A stretch of DNA of 64,000 nucleotides. Source: Acidobacteriota bacterium. Lineage in GTDB: Bacteria > Acidobacteriota > Blastocatellia > Pyrinomonadales > Pyrinomonadaceae. The stretch spans positions 62,001-126,000 of the forward strand of contig JAHBSJ010000006.1 of the NCBI GenBank assembly GCA_019639155.1. The letters are read 5' to 3'. The position numbers and the translations under genes were made by a program. Below, piece by piece: positions 7,000 to 14,628 of the stretch (its first letter is position 1; each line of letters starts with the position of its first letter). The notes below the pieces were generated by a model. It was not told the origin of the DNA and made no database searches. It saw nothing but the letters and a program-made list of their open reading frames with translations.

Positions 7000-7905
7000 A
7001 TGCGGACACTCAAAGAAGCCATCAGACCGACGACGTTCATTGTTTCTTCAAAGCTAAACGACGCACTCGGGCTCGATATCACCATAGCTAGCGAGACGTT
7101 TCAGCACACCGGCAGTTTTAAGTTTAGAGCTGCTTATAATCTGGCATTGAGCGTTGAGCAGGACGAGATACTGACGGCGTCGAGCGGCAATTTCGGCCAG
7201 GCTCTCGCCTATGCATGCAAACTCACCGGCAAGCGATGCACCGTCGTTATGCCCGAGACATCGGCACAGGTCAAGATAGACGCCGTTCGAGGTTTCGGCG
7301 CGACGGTCGATCTAATTGATACGAAACAGATCGGCCGCAACGAACGCGTTGCCGAGCTCGCTGCACTGATGCCGGAGGCTTATCACGCATCTGCATACGA
7401 CGACGAATACGTGATCGCGGGCAATTCGACGCTCGGCGACGAGCTGGCCGGAAAAGGTTTTGACGCCGTTATAGTGCCGGTCGGCGGCGGCGGGCTGATA
7501 TCGGGCGTGGTGACAGGATTGTGTCGCAGCGGAGACACGGCGGAAGTTTTCGGCGCCGAGCCACTGATCGGCAACGACGCTACGCGTTCGTTTCGTGAAG
7601 GCCGCCTGATCCCGAATGATACCGAACCGACGACCATCGCCGACGGTGCGAGGACGATCTCTCTGGGCAAGTTGAACTGGCCGATAATTCGTGACGGCGT
7701 GAAGGATATGATCGAGGTTTCAGACGAAAAGATCGCCGATGCGGTGAGAATGTATTACGGACTTGCGAACCTGAAAAGCGAGCCCACGGGAGCTCTGACG
7801 CTTGGAGCTCTTCTGGAAGATTTGGAACGCTTTGCATGCAAAAGGCTCTGCATCGTTGTCAGCGGCGGAAACGTCGATCCCGCAGTCTATAAAGAATTGA
7901 TCTGA
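7000..7905 (+). CDS. PLP-dependent threonine/serine dehydratase-like enzyme (fold type II)
   Basis: The 301-aa protein has the fold-type-II PLP core. The Schiff-base lysine lies in TGSFKFRAA (about residue 40), followed by the SSGNFGQALAYACK block that holds the PLP-adjacent substrate loop. The glycine-rich phosphate-binding GGGGLISG motif is near residue 165, and a C-terminal CIVVSGGNVDP closes the cofactor site. This pattern fits threonine dehydratase or serine racemase, which deaminate or racemise hydroxy amino acids. There is no ACT regulatory domain, so it is a catabolic or racemase-type form. An in-frame extension back to 6931 is made of repeat sequence, so the ATG at 7000 is the better start. 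Exact substrate undetermined. Confidence 0.88.
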   Translation: MRTLKEAIRPTTFIVSSKLNDALGLDITIASETFQHTGSFKFRAAYNLALSVEQDEILTASSGNFGQALAYACKLTGKRCTVVMPETSAQVKIDAVRGFGATVDLIDTKQIGRNERVAELAALMPEAYHASAYDDEYVIAGNSTLGDELAGKGFDAVIVPVGGGGLISGVVTGLCRSGDTAEVFGAEPLIGNDATRSFREGRLIPNDTEPTTIADGARTISLGKLNWPIIRDGVKDMIEVSDEKIADAVRMYYGLANLKSEPTGALTLGALLEDLERFACKRLCIVVSGGNVDPAVYKELI

Positions 7906-7911
7906 GCGTAG

Positions 7912-8595
7912 CTATTTCTTAGCTTTTCGGTAAACGCCCGAAAACGACACATTTGCGCCGCCGCAATTCATATTGTCGCGAACGACGAGGAACTGTCCAA
8001 CCATCCGAATAGTCACTTTGCAGTCGAATTCGTCATCGCCGTCGGAATACTGAACGACGTTAGCTTCGACCTTTCCTTTATTCCCAAGTTCGCCGATGTG
8101 GATATTGTCACCGAGACCTTTCCAGAATGCCGTGCCAATAACGTTCAAATATCCGCGGTTCCTTGTCGCTTCGAACTTGATCTCGTTCTCTCCGTATCGC
8201 CACGTGCCGTACCACGACGCAATACCGGGCCTTTTAGTGACCGGCCAATAATTTAGATCGCTTGCCTTAAGCCAGCCGACGTAGCCGGTTCCTTTAACAG
8301 GCGTGAACCAAGCACAGGCAAATCCATTGCGCTCGTTTGAGACGACGACCTGATCACCTGAAACTACATATGCCTTTTCGCGACAATCCTTCCCTTCCGG
8401 GCAGTCATCGCTGAAATCGTTGTAAAAATGACTCCTTCCGCCCTTTATGGCCTTGACGGACGCCAAGCGGTAGTCCTCAGTTTCTGCTGTGAACTTGCCT
8501 GCCCGGCACCAATTCTCCGGATCAGGATCAGTTTGCGCCGCAGCCAAACTGCTCAGAAGGGTCACGGCAATGATGAAAGTAAAAAATTGTCTCAT
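7912..8595 (-). CDS. Secreted SH3-like hypothetical protein
   Basis: This is a 227-aa exported protein: a signal peptide (residues 1-20, cleavage near LAAAQ) is followed by a cysteine-containing region. Residues 70-115 read like a bacterial SH3b domain (VVSGDQVVVS, CAWFTPVKGTGYVGWL), a fold common in cell-wall-associated proteins. A C-terminal beta-rich half (GTWRYGENEIKFE to SFSGVYRK) resembles lipocalin-like or META-like strands and ends in a FSGVYRK strand. Six or more cysteines suggest disulfides. Its start codon overlaps the end of the pilB-like gene by 4 bp, so it is probably translated from the same transcript, although it is unrelated by family. Function unknown. Confidence 0.75.
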   Translation of the reverse strand: MRQFFTFIIAVTLLSSLAAAQTDPDPENWCRAGKFTAETEDYRLASVKAIKGGRSHFYNDFSDDCPEGKDCREKAYVVSGDQVVVSNERNGFACAWFTPVKGTGYVGWLKASDLNYWPVTKRPGIASWYGTWRYGENEIKFEATRNRGYLNVIGTAFWKGLGDNIHIGELGNKGKVEANVVQYSDGDDEFDCKVTIRMVGQFLVVRDNMNCGGANVSFSGVYRKAKK

Positions 8596-10256
8596 CGTCT
8601 GATCTCCTCGACGAACGTCACGCGATTGATCTCGTAAAGCGTCGTTTGTCCGCTGGCAACCTTTTTGACGGCCGATTCTCGAAGCGACGAGAGACCTTCT
8701 TTTTCGGCTTGGCGGCGTATCTCGCTGCCGGGGCGGCGTTCGATGATCATCTCGCGGATGTTGTCGGTCATGTCCAGCAGTTCGTGAATCGCCGAACGGC
8801 CTCGATATCCGGTGTGATTGCAGGCATCGCAGCCGACGCTGCGATAAAATTCGGTTCCGGTGAACTCGTTTGGGTCCAAAGCTGATTCAACAAGCTCTTC
8901 TTCCGCCGGCTGATATGGCCGTTTACACGTCGGGCATAGCAGCCGGATCAGCCGCTGCGCAAGAACGCAGTTCAGCGAAGAGACGAAATTGTACGGCTCG
9001 ACGCCCATATTTAGGAATCGCCCGATGACGTCGATCACGTTATTCGCGTGGACGGTCGTAAAGACCAAGTGGCCCGTCAAAGCCGATTGGATCGCGATCT
9101 GTGCGGTCTCTTCGTCACGAATTTCACCGACCATTATCTTGTCCGGGTCGTGACGCAAGATAGATCGGAGGCCGCGAGCGAATGTAAGCCCCTTTTTTTC
9201 GTTTACGGGGATCTGCACAATACCGTGAAGCTGGTATTCGACCGGGTCTTCGATGGTGATGATCTTATCCTCGTCGTTACGTATCTCGTTCAGCGCAGCG
9301 TAGAGCGTAGTCGTTTTACCCGAACCGGTCGGCCCCGTGACCAGAACCATTCCATAGGGTTCTTTGATGTAGATCCTAAAACGCCTGACGTCCTCATCGT
9401 CGAAACCGACGACGTCCAGATTCAGATTCTTAAAACTCTCATTGATCTGCTCCTTGTCGAGAATTCGGATCACAGCGTCTTCACCGAAGATCGTCGGCAT
9501 TATGGAAACACGGAAATCTACGGTGCGGCCCTTGTAAATAACGCGAAAACGTCCGTCTTGCGGTATTCGGCGTTCGGCGATGTCGAGTTCGGACATGACC
9601 TTGATACGTGAGATCAGTGTCTGGTGAAAAGCGATGTCTATCGGATCGACCTTGGCGTAAAGAGCACCGTCAATGCGGAATTTGACCTGTACATCGCGTT
9701 CTCTTGTTTCTATGTGAATGTCGGAGGCCCGAGATTCCATCGCATTATAAAGGATGGTGTCGACCAATTTGATGATCGGCGACATGTCGCTGTCGGAAGC
9801 GAGGCGGTCGAGGTCCAGCACCTCTTCGCCATGTTCCGTTTCTTTTACCAGCGAAATTTTGAAGGTCGATGCAGCCTCTTGAAGGACACGCTGAGTCGAA
9901 TCGCCTCGGCGCAGGACGACGTCGATCGCACCGGCGGTCGCAACGTACGGGACAATACGGACATTTAGAACATTCTCGAGTTCGTCCAGCCTTTCCAAAT
10001 TACTAGGATCGGCCATCGCCGCATGAAGGCTGCCATTTTCGCGGCGGAGCGGGACAAATTGGTTCCGAAGCATCAGATCGACAGGGATCTGCGAGAGCTG
10101 TTCGATATCGATCGGTGACGGCTGGTCGGGCGGCAGCAGATCGATATAGGGCAGCCGATAACGCGTCGCCAGTTGCTTTGCCGCAACCACCTCAGGCGGA
10201 TCGTGCTCAGTATCTTTGAGCCCTTTAATGCTTGTTGTGACAGTTTCTTCAGTCAT
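8592..10256 (-). CDS. GspE/PilB-family secretion and pilus assembly ATPase
   Basis: The hexameric cytoplasmic motor of type IV pilus or type II secretion systems. The 554-aa protein has an N-terminal MshEN-like domain (about residues 30-120). The ATPase core follows with Walker A GPTGSGKT (308-315), an Asp box around TIEDPVEYQL, Walker B LRHDPDKIMVGEIRD, and a His box HLVFTTVHAN. A C-terminal zinc-binding tetracysteine (C441, C444, C476, C479), characteristic of GspE/PilB but not PilT, is present. The gene lies 12 bp downstream of the PilC/GspF-like gene in the same direction, the usual pairing. No pilin, secretin or PilM-Q genes are in view, so pilus and T2SS functions cannot be separated. 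Confidence 0.94.
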   Translation of the reverse strand: MTEETVTTSIKGLKDTEHDPPEVVAAKQLATRYRLPYIDLLPPDQPSPIDIEQLSQIPVDLMLRNQFVPLRRENGSLHAAMADPSNLERLDELENVLNVRIVPYVATAGAIDVVLRRGDSTQRVLQEAASTFKISLVKETEHGEEVLDLDRLASDSDMSPIIKLVDTILYNAMESRASDIHIETRERDVQVKFRIDGALYAKVDPIDIAFHQTLISRIKVMSELDIAERRIPQDGRFRVIYKGRTVDFRVSIMPTIFGEDAVIRILDKEQINESFKNLNLDVVGFDDEDVRRFRIYIKEPYGMVLVTGPTGSGKTTTLYAALNEIRNDEDKIITIEDPVEYQLHGIVQIPVNEKKGLTFARGLRSILRHDPDKIMVGEIRDEETAQIAIQSALTGHLVFTTVHANNVIDVIGRFLNMGVEPYNFVSSLNCVLAQRLIRLLCPTCKRPYQPAEEELVESALDPNEFTGTEFYRSVGCDACNHTGYRGRSAIHELLDMTDNIREMIIERRPGSEIRRQAEKEGLSSLRESAVKKVASGQTTLYEINRVTFVEEIRR

Positions 10257-10268
10257 ATTATCGCTGTA

Positions 10269-11498
10269 TCATCTGCCTGCCATCGGCCCGGCAGAGATCA
10301 TCTGAATGATCGGCAAGTAGATCGCAAGCAGGATCGAAACTACGATGCCGGCCATGAAAAGCAAGATCGCCGGCTCGAGCAGTGTCGTGAACTGCTCCAA
10401 ACGGACCTCGGCCTCAGCATCATAAAATGTCGCGACCTCATCAAGCATTTCGCGCAAACTGCCGGACCTTTCGCCGATGCCGATCATATCCAAGGCAAGC
10501 TCGGGCACCCAATTCGCCATTTCCAATGCCTCTGTAAATCCGCGGCCTTCCCGGATCATCGGGAGAACATTTTGGCTGCGGCGGCGAAGTTCCAAGTTGT
10601 TTATAGCCTGTGATGAAATGTCCCATGCCTCCGGCACCGTAATGCCGCCCGAGATAAGTGTAGAAAGTGACCTGGCAAGCTGTGCCGTCGTCATGTTCCT
10701 GATCAGTTGACCGCCGATCGGGACCTTCAAGAGTGCCTTGTGCAGCAAAAGCTTTCCGGATGACGTCCTAAGCCAAAATACCAAGACAAGTACTACTATC
10801 AATATCACGGGCAACAGCCAAACGATATTTGCCGCGAGCGTATTGGAGATCCACAAGACAACTAGCGTGATGGTCGGCATCGTTCTGTTCGCGCTCAGGC
10901 TTTTGAACAGGTCCGACATTCGGGGCACGATATAAAGCGTCAGGAACGCGACCATGAGCATCGCCGCGAAAAGCAGAAACGCGGGATAGGCCAGAGCACC
11001 TCGCAGCTTTCTCGAAACACCGACGCTTCGCCTCAAGTATTCGACAAATCGGGCAAGGACATCATCCAATGCTCCGCTTCGTTCTCCCGCAAGAATCGAA
11101 GCCGTGTAGATACGCGGAAAGATACCCTGAGATTCGAACGCTTCGGATAACGGAATACCGTTCTTTATCTTGTCCTCGACATCAGCAAGAACCGCTCGCA
11201 GATTCGCCGACGCACTGCGTGTTTTTAAAAGGCCGATCGACTGCAATACCGGGATACCTGCACGCAAAAGAGCGGATAGTTGTTGATTGAAGAGCAGGAA
11301 ATCTGCCTGCTTTACCTTTTTTCCCTTTGTGCCGCCGGAAACAAGAGCTGAAAGTCCTTCACCGGGCGATGACACCGCAAAAACCCGAAACCCCTCTTTC
11401 TCAAGGGCGTTTCGCGCCTCGGCAACACCTGTTGCCTCAACAACTCGTGTTATTACCTCACCTGAGGGAGTCCCTAACCTGCAGATATATTCGTTCAT
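10269..11498 (-). CDS. GspF/PilC-family inner-membrane platform protein
   Basis: This 409-aa polytopic protein is the inner-membrane platform that couples the GspE/PilB ATPase to pilin movement. It holds two GspF domains: the first at about residues 75-195 (LLFNQQLSALLRAGIPVLQSI, then ILAGERSGALDDVL), the second at about 275-395 (AQLARSLSTLISGGITVPEAW, then IGIGERSGSLREML). Three membrane segments follow the standard layout, one after the first domain, one mid-protein and one at the C-terminus. The N-terminal 60 residues form the usual small beta domain. It is first in a pair with the ATPase gene and divergent from the tandem VWA genes. Confidence 0.94.
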   Translation of the reverse strand: MNEYICRLGTPSGEVITRVVEATGVAEARNALEKEGFRVFAVSSPGEGLSALVSGGTKGKKVKQADFLLFNQQLSALLRAGIPVLQSIGLLKTRSASANLRAVLADVEDKIKNGIPLSEAFESQGIFPRIYTASILAGERSGALDDVLARFVEYLRRSVGVSRKLRGALAYPAFLLFAAMLMVAFLTLYIVPRMSDLFKSLSANRTMPTITLVVLWISNTLAANIVWLLPVILIVVLVLVFWLRTSSGKLLLHKALLKVPIGGQLIRNMTTAQLARSLSTLISGGITVPEAWDISSQAINNLELRRRSQNVLPMIREGRGFTEALEMANWVPELALDMIGIGERSGSLREMLDEVATFYDAEAEVRLEQFTTLLEPAILLFMAGIVVSILLAIYLPIIQMISAGPMAGR

Positions 11499-11648
11499 TC
11501 GAGGGTCAAGAAATATACCAAAATTCGAATTACTCGATTTTCTCTAGATGATAACACGTATCAGAAATTGTGCTGTTGCAAAAACATCCGACTCGACATG
11601 AGGGGCGAAGAACAACTTTTGGAGCCTCGTGAACATCGAAACATTGTC

Positions 11649-11677
11649 TTGCGAATGTCGCTGTAATCCAATAGTAT
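11649..11677 (+). promoter_or_regulatory. Predicted sigma-70-type promoter for tandem VWA genes
   Basis: TTGCGA, a 17-bp spacer and TAGTAT lie 24 bp upstream of the first VWA start codon. Spacing and position are ideal, hexamers are 4/6 matches each. No other candidate was seen in the 200-bp divergent gap. Prediction by eye only. Confidence 0.5.
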
Positions 11678-11700
11678 GAAGGTCATTCAAGGTTTGTAAA

Positions 11701-12699
11701 ATGAGGACAGACTCCGCCGGTCGAATTAAACTTATGGCAGGTGCACGACTATGGAATTCTGCGATTCCGGCGTTTTGCTTGGTACTCGTGGGCCTGATCA
11801 CCACTTATGCTCAAGTGCCGGCACCGACTCCTCCGGACGATAGAGATTCGCCGGTGCGCATCAAGACAGATCTCGTAACTCTCACTCTTACCGTTACCGA
11901 TCAGTACGGCCGATATGTCTCCGGGCTTTCCAGGAACGCTTTTACGGTAACGGATAACAACCGAGATCAGGATATTGTGTTTTTCAGCGACAGCGACGCT
12001 CCGATCTCAATTGGGATCCTCTTTGATGTCTCAGGCTCGATGAGCGGAACAAAGATCGGCAAGGCACGAAACGCACTTGAAAGGTTCATCCGGACCAGTC
12101 ATCCCAATGACGAGTATTTTCTTATTGCTTTCAACAGCCGGGCTCAGCTTTTGACGGACCGAACTCGGGACGGGGATTCGGTGCTTCGGAAGCTCACATT
12201 GGTACAGCCAAAGGCAAATACTGCCCTTTACGATGCCGTCTATTTGGGGATCGAACGCGTTACTCGCGGAAGCCATCAGAAACGCGCACTATTAATTATT
12301 AGTGACGGTCAGGATAATGCATCCCGTTACAACTTTAATGAGGTCAGGCGTCTGATGCGCGAGGCCGACGTGATAACATACGCGGTCGGGATCACTGACC
12401 GAGCGGACGCGATGAACGCCCTTGGGATGCAGGGCCAGGCATTTTTGGAGGAACTTACATCGGTTACGGGCGGAAAGGCCTTTTTTCCCCGAACCGACGT
12501 TGAAATGGACGAGATCTTCGAACGTATCGCATTGGAACTTCGCCATCAGTACTCCGTAGGTTATATCCCGACGGATTTTCATCCGGACGGTAAATGGAGA
12601 AAGGTCAAGGTCAGAGTCAAGCCGCCGAGGGGACTCCCGAGGCTTACCGTAAGAAGCCGCGAAGGCTATTACGCCACGCCAAATACCAACTACAAGTAG
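11701..12699 (+). CDS. Secreted VWA domain protein (VWFA-related)
   Basis: The 332-aa protein has an N-terminal signal or anchor (hydrophobic residues 20-36, cleavage near TYAQ) and a proline-rich linker. The short pre-VWA beta segment follows (RIKTDLVTLTLTVTDQYGRYVSGL), then a VWA domain with complete MIDAS (D109, S111, S113), a threonine-containing block near 180 and a LLIISDGQDNAS strand. The C-terminus LRHQYSVGYIP is the stereotyped end of this acidobacterial family. An internal ATG at 11734 is possible, but the first ATG gives the better signal peptide n-region and follows the predicted promoter. The next VWA gene begins 16 bp after its stop, so the two form an operon. Partner unknown. 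Confidence 0.88.
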   Translation: MRTDSAGRIKLMAGARLWNSAIPAFCLVLVGLITTYAQVPAPTPPDDRDSPVRIKTDLVTLTLTVTDQYGRYVSGLSRNAFTVTDNNRDQDIVFFSDSDAPISIGILFDVSGSMSGTKIGKARNALERFIRTSHPNDEYFLIAFNSRAQLLTDRTRDGDSVLRKLTLVQPKANTALYDAVYLGIERVTRGSHQKRALLIISDGQDNASRYNFNEVRRLMREADVITYAVGITDRADAMNALGMQGQAFLEELTSVTGGKAFFPRTDVEMDEIFERIALELRHQYSVGYIPTDFHPDGKWRKVKVRVKPPRGLPRLTVRSREGYYATPNTNYK

Positions 12700-12715
12700 A
12701 GATTGTTACGAAAAA

Positions 12716-13801
12716 ATGTCGATGATCAGCCCGAAAATCCTGCTTTTCACGCTCTCCATTGCTTTTATAGCAGCGGTGGTCTCTTTTGACGTAACATCCG
12801 CACAAACGGCGACCCCTTTGCCGTCGCCGACCGTAACGCCGCCCAGCATCAAACCCTCGCCGACGCCCGATGATTCAGATGAAGTGATCAAGGTCGATAC
12901 AGAGCTTGTTAATTTGAGCGTCAGGGTAGTTGATCGCAACAATCGGCCCATCAACAACCTTCGACAAAGTGAGTTCAAGATCTTCGAGGATGGAGTTCAA
13001 CAGCAGATCGAGTTCTTTTCTCAGGCAGAGGTTCCCACTAACTACGCCGTGGTTGTGGACAACTCGGGTTCGATGAGACCGCAATTGGACAAGGTTATTG
13101 AAGCCGGAAAGGTCTTTGTGAACGCCAACCGCCCTGAAGACGAGACGATGATCGTCCGATTTGTAGGGAGGGACAAGATCGAGATCGAGCAGCCTTTCAC
13201 GTCGAACAAGACAGACCTGATAGATGCACTCGAGAATTTATTCATCGAAGGCGGTCAGACGGCCGTTATCGATGCGGTGTATTTGACCGTCGAAAATGTT
13301 GATTCCTATGAAAAGAATGAGCGTGATGATCGCAAACGCCGTGCTTTGATCCTCGTGACAGACGGTGAGGACCGAAACAGCTATTACAGCGAAAAGCAGC
13401 TGATGGAACTTCTGCGGGAATCAGAGGTTCAGATCTACGCGATCGGATTTGTTGATCAACTTAGCAATGAGGGTGGTTTCATAAGCAAAAGCCCACAGGC
13501 AAAAGCAAAGGCTCTTCTTGAAAAAATGGCTTCCGAAACCGGTGGGAAAGCATACTTTCCGACCAGTGCCGCCGAACTGCCGCGTCTTGCGCAGGAAATC
13601 TCCAGCGAGATCAGAACACAATACTCAATTGGCTATATTCCGACCAACGACCGCCGTGACGGAACTTTTCGAAGCATCAGAGTAACTATTGCGGACGGGC
13701 CGAACAGTCAGAAGCGAATTGCCGTGACACGCGCAGGCAGAACTGCTGAAGGCGGGAATCCGGGCGGCGGCAAACCGGTCCCGTCAGAGAAGAATCAATA
13801 A
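12716..13801 (+). CDS. Secreted VWA domain protein (VWFA-related)
   Basis: The 361-aa protein has a signal peptide (residues 7-29), a low-complexity P/T/S linker (30-54), the pre-VWA strand block (VDTELVNLSVRVVDRNNRPI) and a VWA domain with MIDAS D115, S117, S119. The EGGQTAVIDAVYLTVEN and LVTDGEDRNS blocks make it the closest relative in the window of the protein at 4308-5267, despite being 7 kb away. Its immediate neighbour at 11701 is less similar. The C-terminal tail is glycine- and lysine-rich. It is second in the VWA pair and ends 3 bp from the convergent BMC gene, with no terminator room between them. Confidence 0.88.
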   Translation: MSMISPKILLFTLSIAFIAAVVSFDVTSAQTATPLPSPTVTPPSIKPSPTPDDSDEVIKVDTELVNLSVRVVDRNNRPINNLRQSEFKIFEDGVQQQIEFFSQAEVPTNYAVVVDNSGSMRPQLDKVIEAGKVFVNANRPEDETMIVRFVGRDKIEIEQPFTSNKTDLIDALENLFIEGGQTAVIDAVYLTVENVDSYEKNERDDRKRRALILVTDGEDRNSYYSEKQLMELLRESEVQIYAIGFVDQLSNEGGFISKSPQAKAKALLEKMASETGGKAYFPTSAAELPRLAQEISSEIRTQYSIGYIPTNDRRDGTFRSIRVTIADGPNSQKRIAVTRAGRTAEGGNPGGGKPVPSEKNQ

Positions 13802-13804
13802 TTT

Positions 13805-14125
13805 CTAGTTCTCTGGTACGGTACCTGAGATCTTTTTGCGATTTGTCTCGCCGGTAACCAACACCGGGATACCCTCGTCAACCTCCGAATGGGGCCGCGG
13901 TATCACATGAATTCCCGTTACGGTTCCCACCCGCCTCGCAGCTGCGGCACCGGCATCCACGGCCGCTTTTACGGCACCGACCTCGCCCCTTACAATGGCT
14001 GTGACAAGTCCGGCATCGACCTTCTCATAGCCGACCAATTGAACATTCGCTGATTTGACCATCGCATCAGCAGCCTCGATCATCGCCACGAGACCCATAC
14101 ATTCGACCATTCCAAGTGCCTGCAT
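13805..14125 (-). CDS. Bacterial microcompartment shell protein, hexameric BMC-H type (second copy)
   Basis: The 106-aa protein is a single BMC (Pfam00936-type) domain like EutM/PduA/CcmK, the hexamer that tiles microcompartment shell facets. Diagnostic blocks are [10 protein letters not shown] at the start, the [16 protein letters not shown] helix, [23 protein letters not shown] (about residues 43-65) and the [11 protein letters not shown] end of the domain. A tail of about 20 residues follows, not the long tail seen in the other copy. It is the last gene of the minus-strand operon that starts at 16784. The residue pattern at the pore (between VRGEVGAV) lacks cysteines, so an iron-sulfur pore is unlikely. 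Confidence 0.95.
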   Translation of the reverse strand: MQALGMVECMGLVAMIEAADAMVKSANVQLVGYEKVDAGLVTAIVRGEVGAVKAAVDAGAAAARRVGTVTGIHVIPRPHSEVDEGIPVLVTGETNRKKISGTVPEN

Positions 14126-14136
14126 AAAATTTAAAC

Positions 14137-14238
14137 CTATTTTGATATACGCCGCCGCTTCAACAAGATAACGAAAGGTCCTACAAGCAACAGGCCCTGG
14201 CCTATCGTTCCAAGGAAAATGATCATCGGCGCGGACAT
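14137..14238 (-). CDS. 33-aa single-span membrane peptide in the BMC operon
   Basis: Between the zinc-ribbon gene and the second shell gene an ATG at 14238 opens a 33-codon frame ending at TAG (14137-14139). The product has a hydrophobic stretch (residues 5-25: [11 protein letters not shown] then [11 protein letters not shown]) followed by the basic tail KRRRISK, an ideal positive-inside single span. It starts 12 bp after the stop of the zinc-ribbon gene and ends 11 bp before the next start, so it fills its gap exactly as a real cistron would. A weak purine-rich stretch (GAAAG) precedes the start. Its reality is inferred from fit and composition. Confidence 0.5.
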   Translation of the reverse strand: MSAPMIIFLGTIGQGLLLVGPFVILLKRRRISK

Positions 14239-14250
14239 TGCGCTTTCAAC

Positions 14251-14628
14251 CTACTTCCACAAAACCATCACGAAGATCACGGAAAAGACCAAAGCGGCGA
14301 TCAGCAGAGAGACAAGGACCACAAAAAGATTAGTTGGACTTGCCGCCGGCGACCAAACGACCTCTGTTTTCTTCCTCTTAGTGGCCCGTGACCTCTTTCG
14401 CTCTTTTGCCGCGGATTCGAGGCCCCGAACCTCTTTTTCATCTTCGTGGATCTTTTCTGCGATCTCCGCAATAGCGGTCCGAGCCTCATCTTCATCGACA
14501 GAAACCGATCCATTTTCGGATAATTCTCCCACCTTGTGTCCGCAGTTATAACAGAAGAACGTGTTCTCCCGCACTGCCATTCCGCAGTTTCCGCATTCGC
14601 CAAGCGCCTTTTCAACCGTTGCCGCCAT
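14251..14628 (-). CDS. Zinc-ribbon protein with C-terminal membrane anchor
   Basis: The 125-aa protein starts with a four-cysteine zinc ribbon (C12, C15, C26, C29; pattern CGNCG then CYNCGH). An acidic helix (about residues 40-65) and a very basic segment (KERKRSRATKRKK) come next, and the chain ends in one strongly hydrophobic span (about 100-122). The topology suggests a tail-anchored cytoplasmic zinc ribbon. Its start codon overlaps the aldehyde dehydrogenase stop (TGATG), so translation is coupled. Zinc ribbons of this kind are common generic modules; nothing identifies a specific partner. Membership in the BMC operon is what makes it notable: it could tether the compartment or its cargo to the membrane, which is inference. 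Confidence 0.85.
   Translation of the reverse strand: MAATVEKALGECGNCGMAVRENTFFCYNCGHKVGELSENGSVSVDEDEARTAIAEIAEKIHEDEKEVRGLESAAKERKRSRATKRKKTEVVWSPAASPTNLFVVLVSLLIAALVFSVIFVMVLWK

Noticed and set aside
14219-14551. A 110-aa plus-strand frame in the BMC operon
   Set aside because: Antisense to the zinc-ribbon gene, which has paired cysteines and a membrane anchor; no independent evidence.
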